Part shown: one piece after another, positions 1 through 12,517 of the stretch | Layout: each line of letters begins with the position of its first letter | Position numbering within the stretch: the first letter of the stretch is position 1 | From: Wuchereria bancrofti | Lineage: Eukaryota > Nematoda > Chromadorea > Rhabditida > Onchocercidae | DNA length: 64,000 bases | Assembly: GCA_005281725.1 (NCBI GenBank) | Contig: SSBO01000012.1 | Location: 18,876,525-18,940,524 of the forward strand | Reading direction: 5' to 3' | The notes under the pieces: generated by a model | Database searches by the model: none | What the model saw: the letters and a program-made list of their open reading frames with translations, nothing else | What the model was told of the DNA's origin: nothing | Translations under genes and position numbers: made by a program

Positions 1-1099
1 AAAACCTGTTCTCGAATAGCTAATGCAAAGCCATGTTTATCAGCAAATGAAAATGTAATTACTGCCTGTAACAAAAGTGCCGCAAATGTATTCAAACCAA
101 AAACAATCTCGTCCAGATATCGAAAAATAATCTCTTCCAAATATCTAATTCTGATTTTCAAAATATATGCGATAATTAACTGTTTGATTCTTTTTGTATT
201 GAAAAAAATAAAATGATGTAATTTTTAAACTGATACAATTCATTAATTTATTAGGCTTATTAAATCAGTAGTAGTATTATAATAATATTAATAGTAATAA
301 TGGTAATAATAAGTAATAATAATATTCGTAATATTCGATAAAAGTCAATCCTTTGAAATAAATGCTCTACCAATAAAAGAAATATAGAAGATAAAGACTA
401 AAGGTTAATGTTGTCAAAACTGCCGTTAAATTCTAAAATGTCGTTTTCAAATAGTTTTTTTTTTTTTCATCTTTCTATGACAAATAGTTTTTTTTTCAAT
501 ACCATTAATGGCAAATGCCATAAAGTGTTCAATAATTCTTATTTGAAAGATATTTGTGATAATTCAAATAAATTTCTTCTATTATGTTTTTTTTCAACTT
601 TCTGTTTAGGTAAAAATTTAATTTCAAACAATAACTGATAACATTTACCGAAAGCAATTTGCATAATTTGCATTTGCCATATTGTTTTACGCCATATTAA
701 TAGAATCCAGGTGAAACATAACGCCACCGCTTCCATTATAACAATTGGCTTATATCGTAGTATATCAGTTAAGAAAAACGATGGAACCTTTAAAAACATT
801 TCTTCTTTTTTGTTTTGATTGTTTATGTAAATAGTATCAATAACAATTTCGTTGTAACGCTAACCCGAGTAGAATACACTTTTACAGTATATTTGTCTAT
901 TACTTAGAGTGCAACAAATAATTACCAATGCAACTAGATAAGAATAAGTCCAAAATGGATAAATTTCAATATAAAGTTGGATATTAGTGAAATTTTTGGG
1001 TGGACTGATAAGATAAGGAATGAGAAACGGTGTTGCTGGACGGAACTCTTTGATTATACCAAATGCAAAAACAAGTACAATAATTAATTTCCAATGCAT
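1..1099 (-). pseudogene. SLC19-family (folate/thiamine) carrier, N- and C-terminal exons only
   Basis: This is a plasma-membrane vitamin carrier of the SLC19 family. Exon 1 (1099-926, ATG at 1099) encodes the first membrane segment and the family signature KEFRPATPFLIPYL, then WTYSYLVAL before a GTAATT donor. Exon 2 (787-649) continues in phase with FFLTDILRYKP and a second membrane segment and ends at a GTAAAT donor. A third coding piece (about 165-1) reads FGLNTFAALLLQA, which matches a late transmembrane helix near the C-terminus of the family. Roughly 280 residues should lie between exon 2 and this piece, but only about 500 bp of AT-rich DNA separates them and no coding exon is visible there. 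The gene is therefore internally deleted, or the assembly has lost sequence. The C-terminal piece also begins with a near-duplicate of about 27 bp (two versions of RYLEEI/RYLDEI). It is divergent from the importin gene that starts at 2164. Family assignment is confident; functionality is doubtful. Confidence 0.72.
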
Positions 1100-2163
1100 T
1101 ATGGCAATAAATGCTGAAAATTTTCTTAGAAAAATATTATGTATTAAATCTTATTGTAATTCATTTTCTTCTTCTATAAACTTTTTATCACATAGAAAAG
1201 TTTGTATATTAATTAGTGTCTGTTTAATTAAATGCAAATTTTTTTCCCTAGTATTATACGAAATACGTTGTAATAAATTGATCACAATTATTAAACGATT
1301 TGAGTGCAGTGGTAATAAAAAAGTTTAATGAGTATAACTTTTTCGAAAAAGCTTGATTTTATATATTTGATACGATAACCTCTGATTGAATTAATTAAAG
1401 AAATATGAAATACCTAATATATAATACGAAATTTATAAAACAAAATGAAAGCAACAAAAAAAAGTCACCAATTTGTCAAATAGTTGCACTAAAATGAAAA
1501 AAAAAAACGAAATGAATGAAAAGGCGCAAAATATTACCAAACAATCAGCTTTGAGCTGTATAATTTGAATTAATTTCCATATTTTTTTCATAAAATACAA
1601 ATGTTGCAGATTGAAGTAATTATTTAAATTATTTACGAAAAAAGTGAAAAAAGAAGAAAAACTTAGCATTAAATTGTTAATTTTATCATTTCTTTTATTC
1701 GTGTTTTTATTAAAAAAGCATTTTGAAACTATACTAAAGTCACGTTATTTCTTATTTGGATTTTTCATACATTTTCAGTTTTTATGCTAAAAATAACATT
1801 ACATCATAAATTTCAGTATACATTTTTTCTGATAAGAAAAATTTTAAAGCAATGAATTTCTTTAACAGCAATGATAATGATAATTATTCATTGTTTTTAT
1901 CATTGCTATGTTTTCAAATCCTGCTCAATTTTTTCATTTTCTAAATTGTTAAACAATATGCAAACAAATAAGGTTGGTAAGCAAATAGTAAATAAATAAT
2001 TATGCAAAGATTCTTATGTTTTATGAAAATTTCATAGGAATGAATGAAATGATATAAATGGTAAGATAATTAGAAGATTGATTGTGTTGTTCCTCATTGT
2101 TAACACTCTCGCGAATTCACCGTGAATTCTCACTCTAACCATTAAAAAAAGCTATTTAACGAA
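1100..2163. promoter_or_regulatory. Divergent intergenic region between SLC19 and importin-alpha-like genes
   Basis: About 1.06 kb of AT-rich sequence separates two start codons that point away from each other. It presumably holds both promoters. I see no coding exon, RNA gene or clear motif. Homopurine and homopyrimidine tracts are common but not specific. Confidence 0.4.
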
Positions 2164-5100
2164 TTGTTTGAAAAATATTTAAAAATGTCAACGGTAATGG
2201 AAATTAAAACAACTCGTGAAGGTGATGATAACTCATATAATATTTATAACGCCGAAATTGAACTTTATTTGCAACTTCTTTTACCGTATAATTCACTACC
2301 TGCTCAGGTATCAATCATGTTTTTCTTACAATTAATTACATCAATCAACTCTGTTTAAATAAAGCTACTGTTATTTCTTAAAATAAAATAATCAAAAGGT
2401 GAGAAAAGAAAAAAAAGACTAAATGACAAATTTGAGCAGAAAGCTCATATCAAAGTACATCCTTTACTAATATTATAAATATAACTGAATTAATTACAAG
2501 TTTTAACTCATTTTACACTTTAAATATGTAAATGTTTGAGTCTAGATGAAACAATTCAGTTCAATAAGCATAAACATACGAATTGTAAATTGTTTAATTT
2601 CACTGATCTTTTTAAGTCATAACTTCGGTAGTCTTATCGATGAGACATCAAAATTGTTATCTTATTTTGATCTTCTTCTGTCCAATGAAACATTTTCACT
2701 CATTTTCATTCACTACCACTAAACTTGTACTTTCTCATTAATAGCGCTTAGGTTAATGAAATGAATGAGTGAATGAGTGAAATGAATGAATGAATGAATG
2801 GAATGAATGAATGAATGAATGAAATGAATGAATGAATGAATGAATGAATGAATGAATGAATGAAATGAATGAACGAATGAATGAAATGAATGAATGAATG
2901 AATGAATGAGATGAATGAATGAATGAAATGAATGAATGAATGAATGAAATGAATGAATGAATGAATGAATGGAATGAATGAATGAATGAATGAAATGAAT
3001 GAATGAATGAAATGAATGAATGAATGAATGAAATGAATGAATGAATGAATGAATGAATGAATGAATGAATGAAATGAATGAATGAATGAATGAAATGAAT
3101 GAATGAATGAATGAATGAAATGAATGAATGAATGAAATGAATGAATGAATGAATGAAATGAATGAATGAATGAATGAGATGAATGAATGAATGAATGAAA
3201 TGAATGAATGAATGAATGAAATGAATGAATGAATGAATGAATGAAATGAATGAATGAATGAAATGAATGAATGAATGAATGAAATGAATGAATGAATGAA
3301 TGAGATGAATGAATGAATGAATGAAATGAATGAATGAATGAATGAAATGAATGAATGAATGAATGAATGAAATGAATGAATGAATGAAATGAATGAATGA
3401 ATGAATGAAATGAATGAATGAATGAATGAGATGAATGAATGAATGAATGAAATGAATGAATGAATGAATGAAATGAATGAATGAATGAATGAATGAAATG
3501 AATGAATGAATGAAATGAATGAATGAACGAATGAAATGAATGAATGAATGAATGAAATGAATGAATGAATGAATGAGATGAATGAATGAATGAATGAAAT
3601 GAATGAATGAATGAATGAATGAAATGAATGAATGAATGAAATGAATGAATGAATGAATGAATCTTCTACTTATCCCTTTTTATACCATTTTCCTAGTTTC
3701 TATTGATTAAACACATTTAACCTCGCCGTTTTTTCTACTCAACCCGCTTTCATGACTTTCATTTTAATTGCCTAGTTGACCTTTCATTGCGTAAAAAAAT
3801 ATATTTCATTATATTCATAAATTAATACGTAGAAAAAAAATTCATTCAAAATTTAATTATTACTTAACAAATATCTTTTTCTTTGTCCATTTCCATTGTT
3901 TTATTACTTTTAATATGCTCTTTGTACTTGTCAAATGTCATTTAGACTAAATATCTTTTTATGGAAAAATATCTTATTGAAAGGATTTAGGCATGTGCTG
4001 TTGAATATTTTCGACGTTTACTAGTTCGTAATCATATCCCACCGCCACCTTTTGCAGATGCACTCGTTGGTTTTTAATTCACTTTTTTCATGTATTTGTT
4101 AGTTTTAATTTTTAATAGATATCGCATATCATTTAATACATCGTTCTGATCTAATTAATAAATGATCTATAGTATGAAAACAACTATTAAAGCTAAAATT
4201 GAATTTTTTTCTTTTTCTTTTTTTTCTGTATTTATCAACATTTGCGACTGTTCTAGAAGTGTCATTTAAATCAATCTGAAAGAATTTTGTTACGGTTAAT
4301 TGGAAATGCAGTTTAAATGGTTTTCCAGATTAAAAGTCTCATTCGTTGTTTGCGAGTGAATTTTGCTAATATTCAAAGAGATGCTGCTTGGGCACTTACT
4401 AATTGTGCCTGTTCACCGCACGAAATATGCTATAAAATAATTCAATACGTAAGTTTACATATGAATATATCTTTTATAATGTATATTTCATTATTAATAA
4501 TCAAAAATTTATTTTTTTTATTTAAGCTACTTAATAATATTTCCTAGTGATCTAAATTATTTGTAAGGGTGGTCTAGAAGCATTGGTCGAGTGTGCCGCA
4601 GAAACAGATGGTGAAACTCGAGATCAGGTTTTCTGGGCTCTTGGTAATATCGCGTTGGATTGTCCTACATGTCAAGAAATGGTAATACTTCAGCAACAAC
4701 AATAATAACAAATAATAGCAACGATGTGATAACTTGCATGTATTCACTTATTACTATATTTATATACTTTTATTTTTATTCACACCTACTAATTACAATA
4801 ATAAGTGGCGATGCAGGTACAAAGCAGTGCTGCACTACCACTTATGATCAGTGTTCTTATTAGTCCAATGTTTATCCGTTCAAGATGGATACGAAATCTT
4901 GTCTGGGCTTTATCACAGATAATTCGTGGTGGTATTCGAACACTTCATATTATGGTTAGTTTAATGTATATTTATAAGTCATCAAATAAAATGTATTTTT
5001 ATCTTTACATTTTCTTGTTGTGATTTTTAAAATGAAATTATTTATCATAATAAAATAGATAATAAGTAAATAATTAAATATTTTATTTTTAGTTTGTTCG

Positions 5101-6834
5101 AGCAGCATTAACTGGTCTTCGTCCAGTGCTGTATTTGGAAGATTCTAAAATAAAAGTGGATGCAATTTGGGCAATAGCTTATATTGCTGATGATAATGTT
5201 GGTGGTAGGCAGGTAAGGCTTCAAATTATTTAATGAATTTTTTAGTTATGAGATGAAGTAACCGTGATGTTTATGAAGAATATATGATATATGCATATGA
5301 TCAAATTAATGATTTTTTTTGCACTAATCATTTTTTCTTTTGCAACCGAATGATTTGTTAGAATGTTTACTTACTGACAACAATATCAGATTAATGCAGT
5401 ATTGCAAACGCCAGCTTTGTTGGAGAGACTGATCGAATTGCTAAATGAAAAACGTACAATGCGTGCAGCACTGAGAGCACTCGGGAATTTGGTGGCGGGA
5501 GGTGATGCACAAACTCAAGCAGTCCTCAATGCTGGCTTATTACCGCGCATGGTACTTCATCACTTTACATTTCAATTCATTGCATTGGTTTCAAGCAACT
5601 CTTTACTCATCAATGATCTTAGTTAATCTCATTTGATTTTCAAATGATCAAAAAAGCTCTTATCTTAAGCAATTTTCATGTTATATCTGATATGATAATT
5701 TAATTAAGGTTTACAATTTTCATGTTATATCTGATATGATAATTTAATTAAGGTTTACATGAATTAAATTACTTATTTCACTAGTTTAACTACCCACATC
5801 TGTCTTATTAGTCTCAAATCCGAGTTAATAATGAGTTAAGCATAGCAACTATTATCAATACTAATTATAAAGGAAGTCATTAGTAGATTTCTGAAATATC
5901 ATCTTCATATAACCCATGAAATACAACTAATCGATGATTTCAGTTTATTTCACTTAATGATAAACAAATGAGATATTAATGATATTAATGCATTTTGATG
6001 AGTACTTTGCACGTAAAAATCATATCTTAACAATTCACGTATGAATCTGTTTTTGATATTAAGTAATGTAATTATTCTGTAGATGGAATTATTTGGGCCT
6101 ATGATGCCAATTAATCAAAAACGTGAAATAACGTGGATTCTTAGTAATATAGCGGCTGGTTCACAACGACAAATTGATTTGCTATTTGAAACGAATGATA
6201 TCGTTGAAATACTTACTGACACATTCTACAACGATGATTATCGCATTCGCAAGGTTTTAAATTGTAATTTCATTTTTAAATCGTTTCAAATTGTAATTTC
6301 ATAAAATTGCACTTCTAATTTGTAGCATATTTTAGGAAATAGGTTGGACAGTTATAAATGCGCTAACTGGTGCCAGTGAAAATCGATCACGTTGGCTATG
6401 TGCAAGCAACGTGCTTAGTGTGGTACCACACGTGCTCAATATGAATACTGAGCATGACTTGATCGATCGAACACTCAATGCTATTGAATTGTTGATCGAA
6501 AAGCAAATCAATTATTTTTTTATACTTGAAAATTATCAAATTATGGAAGCGTTACGTCAAATTGTTCAAAGTGAAAATAATTGCTTTGATGTGTTTGTTA
6601 AGGTTATATCAAATTATATTGGCTATCATTAATTTCAGATGAATAATATTGGAATGTTAGCAAACGATTAACTGATTAATTAATTAAGAGATTAATAATT
6701 ATATTACATGCAATATGGATGCAAGATGTGAAAAAATCAAGGAACTTCAGGCACGAGCAAGGCAAATATTAAATAAAGAAAGCGATTATAAAACGCAACA
6801 AATTCCAGCGAACACCTATATATTGATTCGTTGA
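2164..6834 (+). CDS. Importin-alpha-like armadillo-repeat protein, apparently without an IBB domain
   Basis: Ten exons give about 484 aa: 2164-2307, 3991-4065 (or 4069), 4329-4448, 4568-4681, 4817-4954, 5093-5212, 5390-5551, 6083-6253, 6336-6602 and 6691-6834 (TGA). Almost all are phase 0 with GT/AG ends. The product is a stack of armadillo repeats of the nuclear import adaptor family: AAWALTNCACSPHE, QVFWALGNIALDCPT, IRNLVWALSQIIRGG, VDAIWAIAYIADDN, ALRALGNLVAGGDAQTQ, EITWILSNIAAGSQRQ and IGWTVINALTGAS. The W and N residues that line the NLS-binding groove are largely kept. The C-terminal CEKIKELQ matches the end of the family. The N-terminus (MFEKYLKMSTVMEI...) has no Arg/Lys-rich importin-beta-binding segment. 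The second exon's donor and the last acceptor (TTAAGAG) are my choice by reading frame. An upstream IBB exon cannot be excluded. C. elegans has several divergent, partly germline importin alphas, so a specialised role is possible. Confidence 0.85.
2755..3662. repeat. Tetranucleotide (TGAA/ATGA) satellite in intron 1, with a higher-order period
   Basis: About 0.9 kb of nearly pure ATGA/AATGA repeats lies inside the first intron of the importin-alpha-like gene. Rare GAGATG variants at 3176, 3302, 3428 and 3575 are spaced 126, 126 and 147 bp. The blocks between the first three look the same base for base, so the array has a 126-bp higher-order unit made by tandem duplication of a simple repeat. 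Confidence 0.97.
5670..5757. repeat. 44-bp tandem duplication in an intron
   Basis: Two adjacent copies of a 44-bp AT-rich unit (starting CAATTTTCATG at 5670 and 5714) lie in the intron between importin exons 7 and 8. They appear identical, so the duplication is recent. Confidence 0.93.
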
Positions 6835-8991
6835 ATATTGCTAGCGAGCATATCAAAAAAAAAAGATTCATAATAAAAAAGTTTATTAATCATTTGATAT
6901 TCATATTTTATCAGTGCAATTTCAGTTAGTACTCTGAGATGCAATTAATTTATTCTCATTAATTTTCTTCGAAATTTTAATAAATACTTCGCTGATGCTT
7001 TCATTGCAATCAAAGAAACAAACAATTACATACTGATGCGATAATAAGAATGGTCAATGAGTAGTAATGAATACAAAAAACAATTTGAAAAAAGCAAATT
7101 TTTTGGCAAAAATTTTGAACTTATAATTATTATGACGAATAATTGGGTTTGTTTAACCTGATTTAGAAATCAAGGAGTCTTCTAATTTCCTTTTTTTTTT
7201 CAAACTAAAACCAAATTTTATTTGTATTTATTTGCAAGATGTCATTTGGATTAATAACTACATCTTTTTTAAACTTATAATTAACAGAAAAACAACAGTC
7301 TTTTAAATATAGTAATGAATTGATCAAAATTTTGTGATTTAATTTTATCCTACTAATAGCATTTAAATATCTACCTAATAAATTAAAATACTAATTACTA
7401 ATATATATATATTACTAATCCGGAAGATACGGATCTCTGAAATAGTAGCATATGGAACATTGCCTGTGATTAATTGTAACAGTTAGAAAGATGTTCATCA
7501 TTTGAAATGTGAACGTTTGTGAGCATTACTCCTTCCAACTGTCTCAAACACTTTTCTTGAACAATTTTTCAAACCAGTGCTTCTACATTTTATCAGTCTT
7601 GCTCTTCAAATGTCACTTTCAGTAAATACTATTATCATCGCCTTATCTCTTTTAATCACCTTATACACTGGTTAGTCCACTAGCAGAATAAAATTACATT
7701 ATTTTCGTAATTACATATTTAATCAATTAAATTCAATTAATTAAAATATATACTATTTTTGTAACTATGAGCAAACTACTTAATTACAATATATACATGT
7801 ATGTAGTGATAATGAAGTTTCAAAAATTATCTGTTATGATTAAGCATAGTTAATAAAATAATTGACAATAATATTCTTCTTCTAATTGATGAAAGCATGC
7901 CAATAAGTGAAATAATTATAAAATTTAGTTTCAATATATAAGTTTAATACATATTCCAATTCCAGACATAAGATTTATAATTAATTATAATTTTCTATGA
8001 CAGTGCTTATAAGTGAACACAGACACACGCGTGTATAAAACATAATATAACTAAACAAAGTATTTATAAATTATACTGTTTTGATATTTAAAGAATTAAC
8101 AGCACTTTAAATTATTAGTTGTAATTATAGTACTATCTATTCAGTATGTAATTTATTTATGAAACAACCAATTATGATATTTTTTATTTGTTAATTAATC
8201 AATTTTATAATAATTAATGGTGCGGTATCGAAATATTGATCAAATATTTCCTTTCTACTATGGGTGCAGAAGAATTAATGTTTTTGCGTCACATAATAAT
8301 TACGAAATGAATTTGAAAAATTTATTTAAGCAATACATGCAACAACATTTTATACAAGTTTAATTTTTTGAAATTTGTTTTAATTCATAAAAGCATCTTT
8401 TCTTGTAAATAACTGTTAATATTGGTTGAATAACTTTTATTTTGCTGCAAGAAATGTTTTAACCAAAATATTATTTTTGTATGGATAAGAAAACAAAAAA
8501 AAAATAATAAATTATGCTTACTATATGCATGGTAAGAAAAAATAATTCTAATAAACAAATATTATAGAAGCCAATGAAAAATACCAATGGAAAAAAGTGT
8601 CAAAAAATCCTTTATTGAAACGGTCGAAAAATTTCTTGGTGAAATTTACTAAACAACCGGTAAATTAATTTAACGAATTAAGATTAATATACATATTATT
8701 CATTATAATGTTTCATAAAATTTTTGTGCTGAAACTTAATTCCTCTTAACTTTTTTTTAGATAAAAAACTTTTCAAGCTGTCCTTATAACTTTTAGACAG
8801 AATGCTCGAACAATTTCGACTCTGAGAGAAATACATTTTCTGGTTTTTCTTGCGGTTGAAGTTGCTACCGCATGACAGGAGGACATTTATATTGGCTCTT
8901 TGATTTCATCACTTATTTTAATCTATCGTTGTTTGAATTAATAGCAATATCCGAATAAATTATCCGAATGAAAAACAAATGAACCTTTCAG
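6835..8991. other. Intergenic, AT-rich, no gene seen
   Basis: AATAAAAAAG at about 6872 could be the importin poly(A) signal. A short open stretch at 7610-7670 is listed separately as a possible signal-peptide exon. Nothing else in these 2.1 kb is recognisable. Confidence 0.4.
7610..7670 (+). CDS. Possible signal-peptide first exon of the PAN/TSP1 gene
   Basis: An ATG at 7610 opens MSLSVNTIIIALSLLITLY, a typical hydrophobic signal sequence, ending at a GTTAGT donor at 7671. The next downstream coding exon in this orientation is the PAN exon at 8992. The phases do not join directly: this exon ends in phase 1 and the PAN exon reads in phase 0. At least one exon is therefore missing from the model, or this exon is unrelated. 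A candidate linker at 8801-8851 (ECSNNFDSERNTFSGFSC) accepts phase 1 but also ends in phase 1. Confidence 0.3.
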
Positions 8992-11900
8992 ATTGAATCA
9001 TTATGTATTCGATCTCATAACAATACAGTTTATCTTGGTACTAAACCAATCACTTCCATAGCGATTAGTACCATTGATCAATGTCATGACACTTGTCTCG
9101 AACTGTATCCGTATTGTGTAGCCGGTAAGTTTATCAGTTTCTCGGCAAATCCAGTTTTAGGGGCTGTCGGTACTTAATATTGAAATTCGTCATTAAATTT
9201 TTGGTAACATTTTTTAAACGATAAATTTATTGCCATAAGCAATTGTATTTTCTTGCTGTAATACTTGTACTAAGCACAAATTAAAATTTCAGTGATATTC
9301 TATAAAATAATCACCTTGAATAATCCATTATGTTATTTGTTCAACAAAAGCAGCATTTATAGAGACGTTAGTTGTAATTATACCTTTTTTTCACTTTTTC
9401 ATCTATTTTTATCAAATACTACGAATCAATCAATATTTTTACTAAATAAAGATTGTTTTGTTTATTTAGGTTGTATTATATCCTGAAAAACCACTGGCTG
9501 AGCATGATGTCATTAATATTATTGAAGTTGTTGCTAATTGTCATGAATTTAATGCTGTACCACCACTTTCGGATACTTTTACAGCATCATCGGATAAAGT
9601 TTCTCGAATTAGACGAGGTTTGTTTAGGATAAGTAAATAAAGATATGAATAATTAATCAAAAATTGCTTCTTTTCATTTCTTTCCTTCAACTAATTTTTC
9701 ATGATAACAATTCTACAATATGAATAAATTTTAGCAACAAACTTTGGTAATCGTATCAAACGCATGGGATTGTGGTCCCAGTGGACAAAATGTCGCAATG
9801 GTATAAATGAAACATTTTTACCATTAATTTCTTACTGCTTTACAAATTTGTAATATTTCGTGTATTTATTTATAAATAAATTATTAAAAAGTTTAGTAAA
9901 TAAATTTACAGAGTAGGAAAAAAAAATCATATAATAAGTTTGGAATTTCTTCTACGAAATTATCAGACATTTCATTCTTTTTTATTTTTTAATTTATAAA
10001 AGACGAATATTTCTATTGACTTTTTCAGTGATATTCTGTAAATATTTTTAGGATATCAGATCCGTTCACAACCATGTGAATATGGTCGATTAATTCAAAA
10101 ACGTCAATGTTCCAATAAATCATCCACTGAAATACCACTTTTCGTACATCCATCATCATTTTTACCGTATCCGCCACAACCATATGAACATCCTGATAAT
10201 AAATCGTTAGCGCTTCAGCTATTGTATTTTCATTTAAAACTAAGAAAAGATCGTTTGGATATTGTCTTTGAAATTTATCAGTATAAGTAATTATTTTATC
10301 ACTTAATTTTATTAATAAACAAGCGATGATATTCAAAACTTTTAATTATTAAATATCTTGTCCTTCTCCTTACCAGTCATATTTTAAGACCGGAATATGA
10401 GCGTCGATTATCCGAACATATGAAACAACTGTACCGATTGCGACAGAACTGTTGTAAACGGCAAGAATGGTATCGTAAACACGTACGTGTGTCTTGTATT
10501 TAATATATCCTTAATATTTTATACCAAATAAGTAAATTTATATTAGATGGATAAATTGCGATATAAAACTGTAGCTGAATGTAAATCATTATAGTCCAAC
10601 CGAACATAATTATTTTGTTCAACTAATTTTTTCAGGTTGGCAAAGATTATATAGATTTCTGTGGTCATTCCTGTCCACCATCCAGCTTACTGGATATTGA
10701 GCAAGATCCGGAACAACTGCTACGCAACGAAAAGCAGCAACAAAGTGTCTTTTCAGAAGAGCCCATAAGTCGGATTCAAGAGTACAGAAAAAGACAGTCT
10801 GATGAAATTGTAATGTTATCCGCTCCGGTCTCATTATTACCTGATTATGAAACCAGTGAATGGAAAAATGAACAGCAACAATCATCTATAAAAATGCATC
10901 TACCGAATCTGAATGGTGAAGTCAGCTCAGATTTACCTCGAGAAGTTCAAGTAGCAACTGGAAATCATGAAGAGACTGAAACAATGAATCATATCAGAAC
11001 ATATGAAGAAGAATATTTTCATAACTTGCAACCCCAACTGGGTCAGACCATCGGCAAAACCAGAAAACCTATTTTACCTAATAATAAGAAAGAACAGGCA
11101 CACCAGCTAATTACCTCTCAGGATTACCACGTGCATGAAGATCATGATGATCACTACCAACAATACTCTCAACAAGATGAATTCATGAACGAGCGTGGCA
11201 GTATTTTTCAAGAAGATTATTATCCAGAGCATAACAAAAATAAACAACCAATTAATCCCGAAAATGATAACACAAAAGAAGATGAATTTGATGGAATTGA
11301 TTACGGGTATGACTATGACAGTCAAGAAAGAACTGCAGTCGCTACTTATGAGGAACAAAGCTCTGCTCCAGAAATAACCGATAAACAGTACTCGCATCAG
11401 AATTACCCTTATGACAGCCGCACTGAGACGTTTTCATCAACACTAGTACCACACGTGAATTTTAATCAACAACCGAATCTAGTCCAAAGCGTGCACAAGC
11501 GACATAACCTTACTGACCCTCCACTACAAGAACATTTAGGTGTACCATCTGAAAACTTTTATCGCCAACAACAGTTTCCCGAATTCCTACCTGAAAATTT
11601 CAATCACAAGCAACAAATTTACTCACAGCCTTCGGGATCCGAACCAGATGAATATTATCGCCGACAACAACAGGAATCCACCATTTCTCCTGAAGAGTAC
11701 CATCGTGGACAACAAGCGCATCCACAACCTTCCGGATCCGAACTAGATGAGTACTATCGCCGACAGCAACAGGAATCCACAATTTCTCCTGAAGAGTACC
11801 ATCGTGGACAACAAGCGCATCCACAACATTCCGGATCCGAACTAGATGAGTACTATCGCCGACAGCAACAGGAATCCACAATTTCTCCTGAAGAGTACCA

Positions 11901-12517
11901 TCGTGAACAACAAGCGCATCCACAACCTTCCGGATCCGAACTAGATGAGTACTATCGCCGACAGCAACAGGAATCCACAACTTCTCCTGAAGAATACCAT
12001 CGTGAACAACAAGCACGTCCAGAGCCTTCCGGATCCGAAGTGGATGAGTACTACCGTTCACAGCAGCAGTACAATGGAAAAGGTCATCAGGATAGTTTGG
12101 AAGCAAAACATTACCCCAATAGTAGCGCAGATCTAGTCCATGAACAACAACTGTCTTCATATGTTCAAGGTATTTTTATTTCTTTGGTAATCTTAGTATA
12201 TAGACTTTCTCTAAATCTTGAACAATTCACAAGTTATATTCTAAGTAATTTTAACTTTTCTTTCTTCTAGTGCAATAAAATGTTTTGCTAATTTGTGACA
12301 GATTATTTATTTCATTGTAGGATGGAATGTATGGACAACTTGGTCGATTTGTCCTGTTACGTGCGGTGATAGCGTACAAACAAGACATCGAACATGCTCA
12401 AGTCCGACCGGAATTAATTGTCTTGGTGAAATAACTCAGCAACGACCATGTCATTTTAGACCATGCGATATGTGGACAGATTGGAATGATAATTGCGGCA
12501 GTTGTACAAATCATTGA
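8992..12517 (+). CDS. Secreted PAN/thrombospondin type-1 domain protein with acidic Gln-rich repeat region
   Basis: Exons: 8992-9117 (or 9124), 9470-9617, 9735-9800, 10052-10286, 10377-10482, 10636-12169 and 12321-12517 (TGA), all joining in phase from 9470 on. The order is: a PAN/apple-like cysteine motif (CIRSH, QCHDTCLELYPYC, VANCHEF); a partial TSP1 start (LWSQWTKCRN) running into QPCEYGRL...QCSNKS; a CC/CxxxC module (NCCKRQEWY, DFCGHSCPPS); a 1.5-kb exon encoding a hydrophilic Glu/Gln/Tyr-rich region with four 33-residue repeats; and a classical TSP1 domain (WNVWTTWSICPVTCG, QTRHRTCSSP, QQRPCHFRPC). PAN and TSP1 domains bind glycans and proteins in the extracellular matrix, so a matrix or surface role is likely. 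The 5' end is not settled and I do not recognise a named orthologue. Confidence 0.8.
11647..12060 (+). repeat. 99-bp in-frame coding tandem repeat (4 units plus a partial fifth)
   Basis: Units begin with the codons for DEYYRRQQQ at 11647, 11746, 11845 and 11944, with a partial copy at 12043. Each encodes 33 residues containing SPEEYHR and PSGSE. Differences between units are few (I/T, G/E, Q/H changes), which points to recent unequal exchange. The antisense strand is also open here simply because of the repeat. Confidence 0.97.

Noticed and set aside
408..638. Phe/Asn-rich open frame
   Set aside because: The composition reflects T and A runs. It is antisense to the SLC19 exon region and has no splice support.
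11600..12160. 186-codon open frame antisense to the TSP1/PAN gene repeat exon
   Set aside because: It repeats with the same 99-bp period and exists only because each repeat unit is open on both strands. It has no splice or start context of its own and no recognisable motif.
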